64,000 nucleotides of DNA from Acidovorax sp. 69 (GTDB lineage Bacteria; Pseudomonadota; Gammaproteobacteria; Burkholderiales; Burkholderiaceae_C). Below, in pieces: positions 9,726 to 20,600 of this stretch (positions are counted from its first letter, which is position 1; every line of letters starts with the position of its first letter). Position numbers and translations under genes: made by a program. Where the stretch lies: positions 124,001-188,000 of the forward strand of contig NZ_PGEP01000001.1 in NCBI RefSeq assembly GCF_002797445.1. The letters run 5' to 3'. The notes below the pieces were generated by a model. The model made no database searches and was not told where the DNA came from. It saw nothing but the letters and a program-made list of their open reading frames with translations.

Positions 9726-10289
9726 ATGGCATCCGTAAACAAAGTCATCATCGTCGGCAATCTGGGCCGCGACCCTGAAATGCGCACTTTCCCCAGTGGC
9801 GATCAGGTGGCCAACGTGACGATTGCCACCACCGACAAGTGGAAAGACAAGCAGTCCGGCGAAATGAAGGAAGCCACCGAGTGGCACCGGGTGGTGTTCA
9901 ACGGCCGTTTGGCTGAAATTGCAGGCCAGTATTTGCGCAAGGGCTCGCAGGTGTATGTCGAAGGCAGCCTGCGCACCCGCAAGTGGACCGACCAGTCCGG
10001 CGTGGAAAAGTACAGCACCGAGATCCGTGCCGACCAGATGCAGATGCTGGGCAGCCGCCAGGGCATGGGCGGTGGCGGACAAGGCGGTGGCCAGCAAGGC
10101 GGCGGCTACGACGATGGTGGCGGTTATGGCGGCGGCGACCAAGGCGGCTACGACCAGGCCCCTCGCCGCGCAGCCGCCCCCCAGGCGCGCCCCCCGGCAC
10201 CGCCGCAGCGCCCTGCACCAGCCCCCGTGGCCCAGGCGCCCCGCGCTGCGTCGGGGTTCGACGACATGGACGACGACATTCCGTTCTGA
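9726..10289 (+). CDS. ssb: single-stranded DNA-binding protein
   Basis: Binds single-stranded DNA at forks and during repair, as a tetramer. The 187-residue protein has an OB fold in residues 1-110 ([45 protein letters not shown]). A Gly/Gln-rich linker, a Pro/Ala-rich linker and the acidic tip DDMDDDIPF follow; the tip recruits repair and replication partners. The start is supported by TTAAGG about 13 bases upstream. It stands alone, 170 bases after the MFS gene, and is followed by an intrinsic terminator. The uvrA-ssb neighbourhood, with one transporter between, is common in related genomes. Confidence 0.97.
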   Translation: MASVNKVIIVGNLGRDPEMRTFPSGDQVANVTIATTDKWKDKQSGEMKEATEWHRVVFNGRLAEIAGQYLRKGSQVYVEGSLRTRKWTDQSGVEKYSTEIRADQMQMLGSRQGMGGGGQGGGQQGGGYDDGGGYGGGDQGGYDQAPRRAAAPQARPPAPPQRPAPAPVAQAPRAASGFDDMDDDIPF

Positions 10290-10319
10290 GTTAGAAGAAC
10301 TGGAATCTTTGTGGGTAGA

Positions 10320-10350
10320 AGCCCGCGATCTCTTGGGGTTGCGGGCTTTT
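10320..10350 (+). terminator. intrinsic terminator after ssb
   Basis: AGCCCGC (10320-10326) pairs with GCGGGCT (10341-10347) around a 14-base loop and is followed by TTT. It lies 30 bases after the ssb stop. Confidence 0.8.
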
Positions 10351-10609
10351 GCCGTTTGGGCTGCCAAGCCGGACCTTTGCGCCGCGCGGTCGACTCTGCG
10401 TTCCATCTGCCGTTTCTGGTGCCCTCCAAGGAGGGGCACTCGATGGGATGGATCACCACCGTTTCTCCGAGGCGGTGCCGAGGGCTGTGCCAGCGCGTAG
10501 CCTGGCCGACCCACGGGGTGCGTGAGGTCGGCAAGGTTCGATTGTCATCGTGGACTGGCCGATCACAGGGCTATGCACCATTGCCAACGTTCGCAACAAT
10601 ACCCCTGCA

Positions 10610-11206
10610 ATGTCCACTGGCACATTCTTCACCACCTCTGCCGCTTTCCGCGACTGGCTGCAAGCCCATGCTGCAGGCTCCGAGGAGCTGCTCGTCGGTT
10701 TCCACAAGGTGGGCTCCGGCTGTCCCAGCATGACCTGGTCCGAGTCGGTGGACGAGGCCCTGTGTTTTGGCTGGATCGACGGCGTGAGGCGTCGCATTGA
10801 CGATCACACGTACTCCATCCGCTTTACCCCACGCAAGCAGTCGTCCATCTGGAGTGCCGTGAACATCGCCAAGATGGCGCAGTTGCACGCTGCGGGACGC
10901 GTGACGCCCGCTGGGCTGGAGGCGTTTGCCCACCGCAAGGCCGACAAGTCTGCGATTTACTCCCACGAGCAGGCAGCTGCCGCTGAGTTGCCTGCGGCGC
11001 AGCTGCGTGAGTTTCAGCGGCACAAGAAGGCATGGCGGTTTTTTGAGGCCACACCGCCCGGCTACCGCAAGGCCATGCTGCATTGGGTGACATCGGCCAA
11101 GCGGCCCCCGACGCGGGAGACCCGCTTTGCGCAACTGCTGGCGGCCTGCGCGGCAGGAGAGCGGGTGGATCTGTGGGCTAAGCGGCCACCGGCTTTGGCG
11201 CCATAG
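10610..11206 (+). CDS. YdeI/OmpD-associated family protein
   Basis: Cytoplasmic protein of 198 residues resembling the YdeI/OmdA family, whose biochemical role is not established. Recognisable stretches are FRDWLQAHAAGSEELLVGF, the family hallmark EALCFGWIDGVRRRID and RFTPRKQSSIWSAVN, with the C-terminal helix pair FFEATPPGYRKAMLHWV. ATG at 10610 (MSTGTFF) was chosen over an upstream in-frame start at 10550 because family members begin shortly before the FxxWL motif. It is followed 60 bases later by the aldo/keto reductase. The 259 bases before it contain only the ssb terminator and no other recognisable signal. Confidence 0.85.
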   Translation: MSTGTFFTTSAAFRDWLQAHAAGSEELLVGFHKVGSGCPSMTWSESVDEALCFGWIDGVRRRIDDHTYSIRFTPRKQSSIWSAVNIAKMAQLHAAGRVTPAGLEAFAHRKADKSAIYSHEQAAAAELPAAQLREFQRHKKAWRFFEATPPGYRKAMLHWVTSAKRPPTRETRFAQLLAACAAGERVDLWAKRPPALAP

Positions 11207-11266
11207 CGACCCTTCAACAAGTCCGACCTGCTCCATGGGCTGTGGTGCTTGGCGTAAGCTCGTCGC

Positions 11267-12277
11267 ATGCAACAACGAACCCTTGGACCTTTCTCCGTCT
11301 CGGCCATCGGCCTGGGCTGTATGAACCTTTCACACGCCTATGGCGCCCCAGTATCTGCCGAGCAAGGCGAGCGTGTGTTGCTGGCCGCGTTGGATGCGGG
11401 GGTGACGCTGTTCGACACGGCCACGCTGTACGGCTTCGGGGCCAACGAAACGCTGGTGGGCCGCGTGATGAAGAGCCACCGCAGCCGCTTCACGTTGGCC
11501 AGCAAGTGTGGCATGCAGGGCGTGGATGTGAACGGCGACGCCAAGCTGGTGCGTGTGATTGATGGCCGCCCTGCCACGCTGCGCCAGACCTGCGAAGACA
11601 GCCTGCGCCGCCTGCAGACCGACGTCATCGACCTGTATTACCTGCACCGTTGGGACAAGCAGGTGCCCATTGAAGACAGCGTGGGCGCGCTGGCCGATCT
11701 GGTGCGCGCGGGCAAAATCCGCAGCATCGGCTTGTCCGAAGTGTCTGCTGCCACGCTGCGCCGTGCGCATGCCGTGCATCCCATTGCGGCGGTGCAGACC
11801 GAGTATTCGCTGTGGACACGCAACCCTGAGATCGCGGTACTGGATGCCTGCCGTGAGCTGGGCGTGGCCTTCGTGGCGTTCAGCCCCGTGGCGCGTGGAT
11901 TTCTGTGTGGTGACCTGCGGGATGTGAGCACGCTCGACGCCAAGGACATTCGCCGCGCCATGCCGCGCTTTGCGCCCGAGGCCTATGCCGCCAATCTGCA
12001 ACTGCTGGACCGCTACCAGCAGGTGGCGCGCGATGTGGGCTGCACGCCCGCGCAGCTGGCGCTGGCCTGGTTGCTGCACAGGGGCGAGCACATCATCCCG
12101 ATCCCGGGCACTACCAGCGTGGAGCATCTGCACGATGACCTGGGCGCGGTGGGCCTGCGCCTCGATACCGCCACCATGCAGCGTCTGGACGGGCTCATCA
12201 ATCAGCGTACCGTCGCGGGGGCCCGCTACAGCCCGCAGAGTGCTGGCGAAGTGGATACGGAGAACTTTGCCGCTTGA
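11267..12277 (+). CDS. aldo/keto reductase
   Basis: NADPH-dependent oxidoreductase of 336 residues with a TIM-barrel fold. The catalytic tetrad is visible: D50 and Y55 in LFDTATLYGFG, K80 in LASKCGM and H127 in DLYYLHRWD. The C-terminal IPIPGTTSVEHL is the usual cofactor-phosphate binding loop. It resembles the YakC/Tas-like group (family 13) that reduces a wide range of aldehydes; the physiological substrate is unknown. The start MQQRTLG is the standard N-terminus of the family. It converges with hom; 375 bases separate the stops. Confidence 0.93.
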   Translation: MQQRTLGPFSVSAIGLGCMNLSHAYGAPVSAEQGERVLLAALDAGVTLFDTATLYGFGANETLVGRVMKSHRSRFTLASKCGMQGVDVNGDAKLVRVIDGRPATLRQTCEDSLRRLQTDVIDLYYLHRWDKQVPIEDSVGALADLVRAGKIRSIGLSEVSAATLRRAHAVHPIAAVQTEYSLWTRNPEIAVLDACRELGVAFVAFSPVARGFLCGDLRDVSTLDAKDIRRAMPRFAPEAYAANLQLLDRYQQVARDVGCTPAQLALAWLLHRGEHIIPIPGTTSVEHLHDDLGAVGLRLDTATMQRLDGLINQRTVAGARYSPQSAGEVDTENFAA

Positions 12278-12652
12278 TATGGGTTCGCGTTCAGTCGCCA
12301 ATTGCCATTGCGACGCGGGCTCAACGGCTTCTTTCAATCGTTTTGCGCATTGACGGCGACCCACGCAGACACAAAGAGCGGGAGATGATTGAACCGGTGT
12401 AAAACGATCTGCACCTGATTGCGCTCCGCCACATCGAGTGCGGCCGAGCCTTGCTGCCCCGGTACAACAACCAAACAGCCATTGGCCCAGCTTGCGAATT
12501 TTGGAGTGGCTCAGTGGTTCTGACTTTGCCTGGTGCCATTCCATTTCCAGGTCGCACAAGACGCGCGGTTTGCAACGCAAAATTGATAGCTGTCAGCGCT
12601 TTATATATAAGCGCTGACAGTCATTTTGACAAAAACATGCATTCAACGCGGC
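12278..12652. other. convergent intergenic region between aldo/keto reductase and hom
   Basis: The 375 bases contain one copy of the dispersed palindromic element at the hom end. The remaining 300 bases show no convincing gene, promoter or RNA; short frames here lack ribosome binding sites and family resemblance. Confidence 0.7.
12578..12634 (+). repeat. dispersed palindromic element, copy 2
   Basis: This is the most symmetrical copy: CTGTCAGCGCTTTATA is followed by its own inverse, giving AGCGCTGACAG on the right. It is flanked by AAAATTGATAG on the left and TCATTTTGAC on the right. It sits 18 bases from the hom stop between convergent genes, where it could act as a bidirectional terminator. 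Confidence 0.75.
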
Positions 12653-14044
<1,392 letters not shown>

Positions 14045-14073
14045 GGACTTCTCCGGCTAACGAACAAACAAAC

Positions 14074-14102
14074 AAAAAAACCCAGCTGCCAGAGCTGGGT
14101 TT
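14074..14102 (-). terminator. attenuator terminator of hom
   Basis: On the minus strand AACCCAGCT (14101-14093) and AGCTGGGTT (14087-14079) form a 9-bp stem with a 5-base loop, followed by a run of seven T. It stands 30 bases upstream of the hom start codon and downstream of a Thr/Ile-rich leader peptide, so it would stop transcription before hom unless prevented from forming. Confidence 0.85.
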
Positions 14103-14137
14103 CGTGCATTCGTCTTGGGGGAGAAGAGAGCGATCAC

Positions 14138-14181
14138 CAGGTGGCTGCCGAAACGGCCACCTGCGCGTGCTCAGGTGGCCG
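14138..14181 (-). promoter_or_regulatory. mutually exclusive leader hairpins of the hom attenuator
   Basis: Read on the minus strand, CGGCCACCTG (14181-14172, overlapping the leader peptide end) pairs perfectly with CAGGTGGCCG (14163-14154). That same second segment can instead pair for 8 bp with GCCACCTG (14145-14138). This is the segment 1:2 versus 2:3 arrangement of amino-acid attenuators: a ribosome stalled on the Thr/Ile codons would cover segment 1 and favour 2:3. How 2:3 disrupts the terminator could not be resolved by eye. Confidence 0.65.
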
Positions 14182-14317
14182 CGGGGGTAATGGTGGTAAT
14201 CATTCGTGCACCCAGTGCCCGCTTTCCACCATGGGCCCGCGCGAGTGCGGGCGGCATCATGCCCATGCCTTGGAGGGCGGCGGCGCGTGCAGTGGAGGGG
14301 ATGGAGGCGTACGACAT
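14171..14317 (-). CDS. threonine/isoleucine leader peptide of hom
   Basis: Short frame ending in codons ATT ACC ACC ATT ACC CCC GCG GCC ACC TGA, giving MITTITPAAT, very like the ITTITTT run of the E. coli thr operon leader. The longest form is 48 residues from ATG 14317. A start at the paired ATG-ATG near 14258 has AAGG about seven bases upstream and would give a peptide of about 28 residues; the shortest possible form is the last 10 residues from 14203. Which start is used is uncertain; the end and the control codons are what matter. The stop lies 126 bases before hom with alternative hairpins and a terminator in between. The expected role is sensing charged tRNA-Thr and tRNA-Ile. Confidence 0.7.
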   Translation of the reverse strand: MSYASIPSTARAAALQGMGMMPPALARAHGGKRALGARMITTITPAAT

Positions 14318-14552
14318 GAAGGGCCCAGTGTAGCGGATGCTGGCGGGGGCACGCCAACCCGTCTCAGAAGGTGTGGATGGATCCAGCGTGCCAGAGCAGA
14401 CTGTCAGTGCGTTTCTGATCGAGGCCCAACGCACAGTCATCACTCTGGCAATGGCGAGCATTTGCAACGACGAGGGGAGTGCTTTGGCGGGATGAGCGGG
14501 CATGCCGGGTTCTTTCACACCTTTTCTCTAGTCAGCCTGTGGCGCGATGGCC

Positions 14553-14798
14553 TCACCGGGCTTCGCGGTCGGTCAGGCGCACCATGCGGATGGCATCGAA
14601 CGGGCAACGCACCGCACACAACGCACATCCGGTGCAGCCCGGCGCATCGTGCAGGGTAGAGCACTTGGGGCCCCAGGGCCCCGTGCCTTGCACCTGCAGC
14701 GACAGCACATGCGGCGGGCACACAGCAATGCACCAGCCGCAGCCGGTACAGCGCTGGGGGTTGATGGTGGGCAGGGCCTTGCGGGCGTTAGTGGTCAT
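14553..14798 (-). CDS. 2[4Fe-4S] ferredoxin
   Basis: Small electron carrier of 81 residues with two CxxCxxCxxxCP cluster motifs: [12 protein letters not shown] in the N-terminal half and [12 protein letters not shown] in the C-terminal half. The spacing between them is longer than in classic clostridial ferredoxins. The start at 14798 ([13 protein letters not shown]) is preferred; an upstream ATG at 14843 would add an unrelated His-rich stretch. It is divergent from acylphosphatase. Its partner is unknown and no oxidoreductase lies beside it. The 235 bases between its stop and the hom leader show no other feature. Confidence 0.9.
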   Translation of the reverse strand: MTTNARKALPTINPQRCTGCGWCIAVCPPHVLSLQVQGTGPWGPKCSTLHDAPGCTGCALCAVRCPFDAIRMVRLTDREAR

Positions 14799-14866
14799 GG
14801 GCGTCGTGTGGTGGGCAGTGTGCCGCTGGAACGCCCATCCCACAAGGCGCGCGCTACAGTGCCCCC

Positions 14867-15169
14867 ATGAACGCAGAACCGAACTCCACCACCACCCGCC
14901 ATTTGTTGATCACCGGCCTTGTGCAGGGCGTGGGCTACCGCTGGTCCATGGTTCAGGCCGCCGAGCGCTTGGGTGTGTCAGGCTGGGTGCGCAATCGGCA
15001 AGACGGCCGCGTAGAGGCCTGCGCCTGGGGCACAGAGCAGGCCCTGCTGGCCCTCATCGACTGGGCGCACCAGGGGCCTGAACATGCGCGCGTGGACCGC
15101 GTGGTGGTGGGCAATGTGCCCGATGGCGGCGATACCCCTGCGGGCTTCACGCAGCGCGATACGGTGTAG
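14867..15169 (+). CDS. acyP: acylphosphatase
   Basis: Hydrolyses carboxyl-phosphate bonds of acyl phosphates in the cytoplasm. The 100-residue protein shows the family signature [10 protein letters not shown] with catalytic R25 and [13 protein letters not shown] with catalytic N43, in a single ferredoxin-like domain of normal length. The start [12 protein letters not shown] leaves about 12 residues before the first strand HLLITG. It is followed 11 bases later by the convergent DUF72 gene. No operon partner is visible. Confidence 0.95.
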   Translation: MNAEPNSTTTRHLLITGLVQGVGYRWSMVQAAERLGVSGWVRNRQDGRVEACAWGTEQALLALIDWAHQGPEHARVDRVVVGNVPDGGDTPAGFTQRDTV

Positions 15170-15180
15170 CTGCGCCGCTG

Positions 15181-15960
15181 CTAGGCGCGCAGGCCGAGTT
15201 GTCGGAGCAACTCCATCGCCCCCGCAGGCGCCCGCTCCTTCGCGCCGTTGATGAAGTACACGAACACATCGCGCGGCTGCTCTCCGCCGGTCCACGTACG
15301 CACGCCCTGGGCCCATTGGGCAATAGTTTCTGGCGCGTAGCCGGTGGTCACCTCGGCCTGGCCTCGCATGAGCCGCAGATAGGCAAAGTCGGCCTCTGCA
15401 TCCGCGATGGCGGGAAACTTCTCGGAGTCCGTATAGACAGGCACGCAACCGTATTGGCGGGCCAGCGCCACAAACGTGGGCGTGGCAAAACTCGGGTGGC
15501 GCACATCCAGCGCATGGCGCAGGCGGAGGCCATCCACCTGCTGCGGCAGCAGGGCCAGAAAGGCTTCGAAATCCCCCGGCTCAAACGCCTTGGCCGGCAT
15601 GAACTGCCACACGATGGGCCCGAGCTTGTTCTTCAGTTCAGCGATGCCGCTTTCGACAAATCGGGTGATCGAATCACCCGCATCTGCCAGCACCCGGCGG
15701 TTCGTCGCAAAGCGGTTGGCCTTGAGCGAGAACATGAAGCCTTCAGGCGTCTCGCTGTGCCACTTGGCAAAGGTGGACGGCTTGAAGGTGCTGTAGTAAG
15801 TGCCGTTGACCTCGATGGCGGTGAGCTGGCGACTGGCGTAGTGCAGCTCTTTGCCGTGTGCCAGGCCAGCGGGGTAGAAGTTGCTGCGCCAGGGCTCGAA
15901 GGTCCAGCCGCCGATGCCGACGCAGATGCGCGGGTTGCTGACGCTGGCAGAGGTGTCCAC
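15181..15960 (-). CDS. DUF72 (YecE-like) family protein
   Basis: Conserved cytoplasmic protein of 259 residues with a TIM-barrel-like fold; its function is not established. Typical stretches are ICVGIGGWTFEPW, the NGTYYSTFKPSTFAKW segment that follows a conserved E-V-N, FMFSLKANRFATN and the C-terminal YFINGAKERAPAGAMEL. The length matches the family. ATG at 15960 gives MDTSASVSNPRICVG. It stands at the left edge of the minus-strand block that contains the YkgJ and Wadjet genes, separated by about 90 bases from YkgJ. Confidence 0.9.
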   Translation of the reverse strand: MDTSASVSNPRICVGIGGWTFEPWRSNFYPAGLAHGKELHYASRQLTAIEVNGTYYSTFKPSTFAKWHSETPEGFMFSLKANRFATNRRVLADAGDSITRFVESGIAELKNKLGPIVWQFMPAKAFEPGDFEAFLALLPQQVDGLRLRHALDVRHPSFATPTFVALARQYGCVPVYTDSEKFPAIADAEADFAYLRLMRGQAEVTTGYAPETIAQWAQGVRTWTGGEQPRDVFVYFINGAKERAPAGAMELLRQLGLRA

Positions 15961-16050
15961 GGCGTTGTCCCTCTAGAGTCCACGGAATGGTCACTGTAGC
16001 AGCAGCGCTCGCCTCAGCGGCCCCAGCGCGAGGTTCTGCGCCGCAGAGCG

Positions 16051-16464
16051 TCAGCTCCGGTGCTGTAGATCCCGAGCGCCGTAGGCGCAATACCCCGGCT
16101 TGGGGCTCTTCTTTTGCGGGTGCAGGCGGCAGGTCTCGGGCCGTTGGTCGTATACCGTGCACAGCCGCGTCTTGGGGTCGAGAAAGTTGCAGTCCCCACT
16201 CGCCCGCCGCGCCATCGTGAAGATCGCGTTCTTGTGGTTGAAGTGGTCGATCAACCGTGCCTTCTGCAGCCGCTTGGCGATGTGCCGGAGCTCTTCGTGC
16301 TCGGCCTCAAACGCATCCACCAGCCCCAGTCGCACCAGGTCAGACAGCTGCACTTCGAGCGGCATGGTGCAGCAGTTGGCTGCACAGGTCTCACACAGGC
16401 CTGCGCGGTAGCGGGACCAAGTTTCTAGGCGGTCAACGTCGACGATGGAGATGGGGGAGCGCAT
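16051..16464 (-). CDS. YkgJ-family cysteine-cluster protein
   Basis: Putative metal-binding protein of 137 residues. The cysteines fall in LCETCAANCCTMPLEV, DCNFLDPKTRLCTVYDQRP and TCRLHPQ, the CxxxxCxxCC-type zinc/iron cluster of the UPF0153 family; no enzymatic role is known. MRSPISIVDVD at 16464 is preferred because family members begin just before the IVDVD stretch. An alternative ATG at 16491 would overlap the end of jetD by 11 bases. It may be the last gene of the defence operon by read-through, though it is a common housekeeping-type gene in this group. Confidence 0.85.
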   Translation of the reverse strand: MRSPISIVDVDRLETWSRYRAGLCETCAANCCTMPLEVQLSDLVRLGLVDAFEAEHEELRHIAKRLQKARLIDHFNHKNAIFTMARRASGDCNFLDPKTRLCTVYDQRPETCRLHPQKKSPKPGYCAYGARDLQHRS

Positions 16465-16480
16465 GGGGATGGGATTGTGC

Positions 16481-17662
16481 CTAATCTTCATCCACCCAGG
16501 CGCGCACGGCGGGGTGTACGGCGTTAGTGGGCAAAAACTCCTGCTCCAGCCGTCCCCTTTCCTGCGTGCGCAGGTGGGCGTACAGTGTGGTCTCATCACG
16601 CGTCAACGTGCCTAAAGCCGAGTCTGGCGCATGCACCGGTTCGGCCACGGCCAGACTTTGGTGGGCGCTGAAGGTGGCGCGGTCCATCAGCAGTGGCCGC
16701 AGGTGTGGCACATGGCCACGTGCGATGGCCAGCATGTGCAAACCCCACGTGTCCAGGTCGCCCCAGTAGCCCACGCGGGACGCTGGCAGCCAGGGTGCGG
16801 CCAGCCAGCCGAGGTTGAGACCCGAGCCCAGCACAGCGATGGTGCCCGCCAGGGGCTGCGGCAGCTGGTGCAGGCTGCGTTCGTTTTCTACCAGCAGGAT
16901 GTGGTGGGCGCGCAGGGGTGCGGTGAGCAGCTCGCTGGCGCGCACGCGCAGGCGTGCAAAGGGCAGCAGGCCGGGGGCCAACGGGGCGATGAGCAGCCAG
17001 TGGTCGTCCTCTGGCAGTGCGCCCAAGAAGCCGACCAGCCCCTGTCGGCTGGCTTCGCCGTCGAAGCGCTCGTCCAGCAAGGTGGTGAGCAAGCTGGCGT
17101 GGCGCTCGAAGAATTTGCTGTCGTTGCCTTGCACCGCCAAGGCACGCAGGGGCTTGCCTTGGGCGCAGCCGGGCTCCAGTTGCAGCGCCATGCGTGCGGC
17201 GGCGATGACCGCCTCGGCGGGGGTGTCGCGCCACTGCACCAGGCGGCGCACCAGCAGGCGCTGAAAGCCGGGGCGCTCTACCCCCGCGATGAGGGTGCTG
17301 AGACGGGCATAGTCGTTTTTGACCTGCGCATGCCCCGGCACCTTGAAGTGGCTGATGGCTGCCACGCACTGCGAGGGTTTGGCCAAGTGCCAGTGCGTGG
17401 GCACGGCGATGGCGTCGCTGCTGCCCCGGTAGCGCCGCTCTTGCCATTGCACGCTGCCCAGGCCGTGCTGTTCCACGGCACGCCACTGTTGCAGATGGCT
17501 GCGCAGCGCGGCGGCGTCCCCGATGAAGACAGCAGAATCGGGTTGGCCGATGGAAAGGGTCAGCGGCCATGCGGCGCTGCTGCCCAGCAACTGGCGCTCA
17601 CGCCAATCGGCGCTGGCCCATTGCTGTGCCAGCCGAGCGGCCAGTTCTTGGGGCGACTTCAT
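16481..17662 (-). CDS. jetD: Wadjet system nuclease subunit JetD (DUF3322/DUF2220)
   Basis: Toprim-like nuclease subunit that cleaves plasmid DNA once the JetABC condensin-like complex has extruded it. The 393 residues comprise an N-terminal DUF3322-type arm and a C-terminal DUF2220 toprim domain. The catalytic features seen are E259 in HILLVENERSLH and D302-x-D304 in YWGDLDTWGLHML, the usual glutamate plus DxD metal-binding set. The start overlaps the jetC stop as ATGA, so it is translationally coupled. The gene is intact and of normal length, so the system should be functional. Context (JetA, B and C upstream) makes the assignment firm. Confidence 0.93.
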   Translation of the reverse strand: MKSPQELAARLAQQWASADWRERQLLGSSAAWPLTLSIGQPDSAVFIGDAAALRSHLQQWRAVEQHGLGSVQWQERRYRGSSDAIAVPTHWHLAKPSQCVAAISHFKVPGHAQVKNDYARLSTLIAGVERPGFQRLLVRRLVQWRDTPAEAVIAAARMALQLEPGCAQGKPLRALAVQGNDSKFFERHASLLTTLLDERFDGEASRQGLVGFLGALPEDDHWLLIAPLAPGLLPFARLRVRASELLTAPLRAHHILLVENERSLHQLPQPLAGTIAVLGSGLNLGWLAAPWLPASRVGYWGDLDTWGLHMLAIARGHVPHLRPLLMDRATFSAHQSLAVAEPVHAPDSALGTLTRDETTLYAHLRTQERGRLEQEFLPTNAVHPAVRAWVDED

Positions 17663-20600
17663 GCCTCTATGCCGGTAGAGCCGCGCGGAGTGCTTGGAGT
17701 GCTGCGGCGGAATGCGTCAATCTCTTCCCAGCGCAACGACGCCAGCGTGGCCTGCGCGCCGCGCCGGTGCACCACCACCGCGCTGCGCGTGTGGTTGCGC
17801 AGCAGGCGCACTTCCTTGTTGGGCGTGACGAACAGCGCGTGCAGACCAAACTCGCGCAGCGCCTGGATGATGCGTGCGGCCACGGCCTGCGAGCTTTTGG
17901 AGAAAGCCTCGTCCAGCACGATGGTGCCAAACACCGGGCGGCTGGAACCGTCGGGGCACAGGGCATAGCTCAGCGATGCGGTGAGCACGTAGCTGGCGAT
18001 GATTTCCTTCTCGCCACCGCTGCCGCCTTGTGAGCCGGTGCGCCGCTCCAGCATCTGGCCGCTGGCCCGGTCCAGCACCAGCACTGCAAACTGCAGGCGG
18101 TAGCGGGCGTCCAGCAGCGCCTGTGCGGCCTTGCTGCGGCGGTTGCTGGCGTGGGTTTGCAGCATCTCCACGATGGCTCGCAGTGCGCGGTAGTGGCTTT
18201 GGCCGCCATCGTCGCGCAGGCTCTCGGTGCGCAACTGGGCTTGGGCGCGGTTCAGTTCTTGCAGGCTTTGGTGAACGACGGCGCGGGGCTCCAGTTGCAG
18301 GTAGCGGCCGGGCTGAAAGTCCACGCGCTTGAGCGTGTCGTTGAGCTGGGCAATGCGCTCTTCAATGTCGGCCACCTGTGCGGCGATGCCGTTGAGCAAG
18401 GTGTCCACGCCCTGCTGCGAGGTGTTGTTGAGGTATTCCTGAAACCGCTGGCGCTTGTGCGGCAGGGCCTCTTCCTCCAGCACCTGCAGGCGTTGCAGGT
18501 AGTGGGCCAGTGCCTGCACCTCTTGCCCATGGTCGGCCAGCGCACCCCGGTCCTCGTGCTTGGCTTTGCCCATCTGGCGCACGATGTCGGTGTGCAGGGT
18601 GTTCAGCTTTTTGCTGGCTTCAGCGGTTTTGGCTTGCACCGCAGTGCCTGCATCGCGCTCCTGCGCTTCGAGGTTGTCGCCGTCGAGCGGGGGCAGGCGG
18701 TGCCCGGCGCTGGCCAGCTGTGCCGCAAAGTCTGCGGCAAAGTCCGCGTCGATCACTGCCGCGCCAGCGCTGCGTGCCAGGTAAGCGCTGTGCTTCTTTT
18801 GCGCAGCGGCCCGCAAGGTGTCGTCCTGCGTCTGTGCCGTTTGCAGATCGCGCAGTTGCCCCTCCGCAGCGCGGGTCTGGGCTTGCGCCGCCTCCCAGCG
18901 CTGCTGGGCCTGTGCGGTGTCTGAGTCGGGGTGCAGCAGCGCCTGCAGTTGCTGCGCTTTGTACTGCAACTGCGCATCGGCGGCAGTGGTGTCCAGGTCG
19001 TCGCGGCGCAGCGCTTGCAGTGCGGCCCACAGTTGGCGTTGTTCCTGTGCCTGGCGCTGGGTGGCAAGGGTTTGGGTCTTTTTGGCCTCCAGCGCTTGAT
19101 GGTCAAGCGCTAGTAGCTCCTTTTGTTGCAGCAAATGCGCCAGCCGATCGCGGTTGTCAAAGCCCGTCATCCAGTCCTGGTCCAGCCGCTTTTGGTCCTG
19201 CTTGTCGAAGTGGCCGGTTTTGCTGGACATCAGCCCCTGCGCCGTCATGGCGTGCGGTGTGCGCTCCAGGGTTGGCACGTCGGGTACGCAGTGGCGGTCC
19301 AGGTCCGACAGCAACTGGCGCAGCGTGTTCAGGTGCGGGGTGGGTGCGGCGGGCTTGAGGTTGAGCTTGCGTGCAAAGCCGTCGGCAAGGAACGCCGTGG
19401 GCGTGGTTTCACGCATTTCCAGCAGGCGCACATGCAGCCGGTTGTGCCGCTGGTTCACCCACTGCAGCGCGGCGTGCATGGCCGTGTGGGGCACCAAAAT
19501 GCGCAGCCGGTGGCTGCCCAGTGCACGCTCGATGGCGCCGCGCCAGGCCTGCTCGGCTTTGCGCACCTCCACCAGCTCGGCGGCAAAGGGCAAGTCGCTT
19601 TCCGGCAAGCCCAGGTGGTCGGCCAGCTCGGCGCGAAAGCGCTGAAACTCCATGGGCAGGTTGGAGCCTGGGCGCTGGCGCACGGCGTCGTATTCGGCCT
19701 GGGTTTCTTTCAGGCGGGTGTGGGCGTTGTGGGCCTGTGCAATCGCATGCTCGGCCTGGGCCTGCAGTTCGGCTTGGCCTGCGTCGATGTCTGCAATGGC
19801 TGTCTGCGCTTGCTGCTGGTGGGTGGTCAGAAGGCCAGCGCTGGCATCGGTCCCCAAGCCCAGGTTGCGCGCAAGTGCCTGGTACTGCGCCAGGTTGTGC
19901 TCGATGCGCGCCAGCTCTTTGCGCGCATGCTGGATGTTCTCTTGCAGCGACTCGATGCTGGCACCGCCCGCTTGCAGGTAGAGGCCGTGCAAGTCCTGCT
20001 CGTGCTTGCGCGCCGTGTGGACGCGCTCTTGCGCCGCCTGCAACTGAGCATCGCGCGCCGCGATCTGTGCCTGCAACTGCGCCACGCGCTGGCCCCACCA
20101 GTGCGTGCCCTGCGCTGCAAACCAGTGCGGCAGTTGCTGCTGCAGCGCCTGTAGGTGCGCCAGGTGCTGGGCCTGCTGCAACTCACGTGCGGCCAAATCG
20201 CGCAGGGGCAGCAGCGACACCCATTGCGCGTTCGCTAGCTCCAGGTCGGCATGGATGGAGGCCAGCTCCGCAAAGCCATCCACCACATTCTGTGCGTCGT
20301 CAAAGGCCGAATGGTCGTCCAGCACCAGCTCGCGAAAAATCTCGTCGATGCTGTTGAGCTGCTTGAGGCCCGCCGCGCGGTTGAGCAGCGTGAAAGCGTT
20401 GGGCCCCACCTCAAAAAAGCTGTGCAGCTTGGCCAGGTAGGGCGCCTTGCTGCTGAACATCTGCACGCCGTCGCTGTCCTTGGCCAGTCGCGTCAGCGCC
20501 CGTGCGCCGCCGCTGTGCTGCTCTTCCAGCCACAGGTCCAGGCTGTGGCCTTCGCCCTGTGCAAAGAACCAGCGCTTTTGCATATCGCTCGCCGACTGGC